A model generated the notes under the pieces. It was given only the letters and a program-made list of their open reading frames with translations. It was not told the DNA's origin and ran no database searches. The translations under genes were made by a program, and so were the position numbers. A stretch of 64,000 nt of DNA, from positions 1 through 64,000 of the forward strand of contig QZCP01000090.1 in the NCBI GenBank assembly GCA_003956705.1. Reading direction: 5' to 3'. This DNA is from Brevipalpus yothersi (taxonomy: Eukaryota > Arthropoda > Arachnida > Trombidiformes > Tenuipalpidae). Below are positions 57,665-64,000 of this stretch, one piece after another (position 1 is the stretch's first letter; every line of letters starts with the position of its first letter).

Positions 57665-64000
<6,336 letters not shown>

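Overview
The window is eukaryotic nuclear DNA, most probably from a mite (Acariformes, possibly Astigmata). The evidence is AT-rich sequence, spliced genes with mostly 50-110 bp introns, short intergenic gaps, many long (CT)n/(GA)n tracts, and an arthropod gene set: a White-type ABCG transporter, a divergent ionotropic-receptor pair, DM-domain, galectin and integrin genes, and a bacterial-type UDP-glycosyltransferase of the kind known from spider mites. The species call is inference. I saw no transposon, rRNA, tRNA, CRISPR array or viral gene.

Layout. 1-4.2 kb: no convincing gene, CT tracts. 4.2-7.5 kb (-): two tandem ionotropic-receptor-like channels. 9.4-10.8 kb (+): cytosolic-type UGT. 11.3-12.1 kb (-): HEN1 small-RNA methyltransferase. 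12.5-16.1 kb (-): 11-exon White-like ABCG transporter. 16.6-18.8 and 24.3-26.5 kb: a recent 2.24 kb duplication, each copy carrying a 506-residue coiled-coil protein (-). Between the copies lies a six-exon galectin with a Pro/Gly/Tyr-rich and cationic tail (-). 27.8-29.0 kb (+): alpha-methylacyl-CoA racemase. 31.3-34.1 kb (-): six-exon DM + DMA transcription factor. 36.9-38.5 kb (-): orphan protein with an N-terminal hydrophobic segment. 39.2-40.0 kb (+): zinc-finger/AT-hook protein. 40.6-41.2 kb (-): small secreted six-cysteine protein. 42.9-47.3 kb (+): DENND5-type Rab regulator. 47.4-54.1 kb (-): 14-exon integrin alpha, with a complete SLC22-type transporter nested antisense in one intron (49.1-51.1 kb, +). 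54.9-55.7 kb (+): secreted stand-alone PLAT-domain protein. 57.7 kb to the window end (+): purple acid phosphatase, cut by the edge.

Most of the multi-exon models were assembled by following reading frame across GT-AG (once GC-AG) junctions. In each complete model the exon phases close exactly: ABCG 694 aa, galectin 394 aa, DM/DMA 474 aa, DENND5 1217 aa, integrin 1057 aa, SLC22 530 aa, PLAT 161 aa. The DM exon and the PLAT gene do not appear as long ORFs and are visible only after splicing.

The genes do not form one pathway. Themes that recur are membrane transport and xenobiotic handling (UGT, ABCG, SLC22), small-RNA modification (HEN1), adhesion (integrin) and secreted small proteins. I did not find a clearly new molecular system. 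The items I rate highest are the antisense nested transporter, the young duplicated coiled-coil gene with an overlapping upstream ORF, the galectin with altered sugar-site residues, the DM domain with abnormal zinc-ligand spacing, and the receptor pair that diverges mainly in its ligand-binding half.
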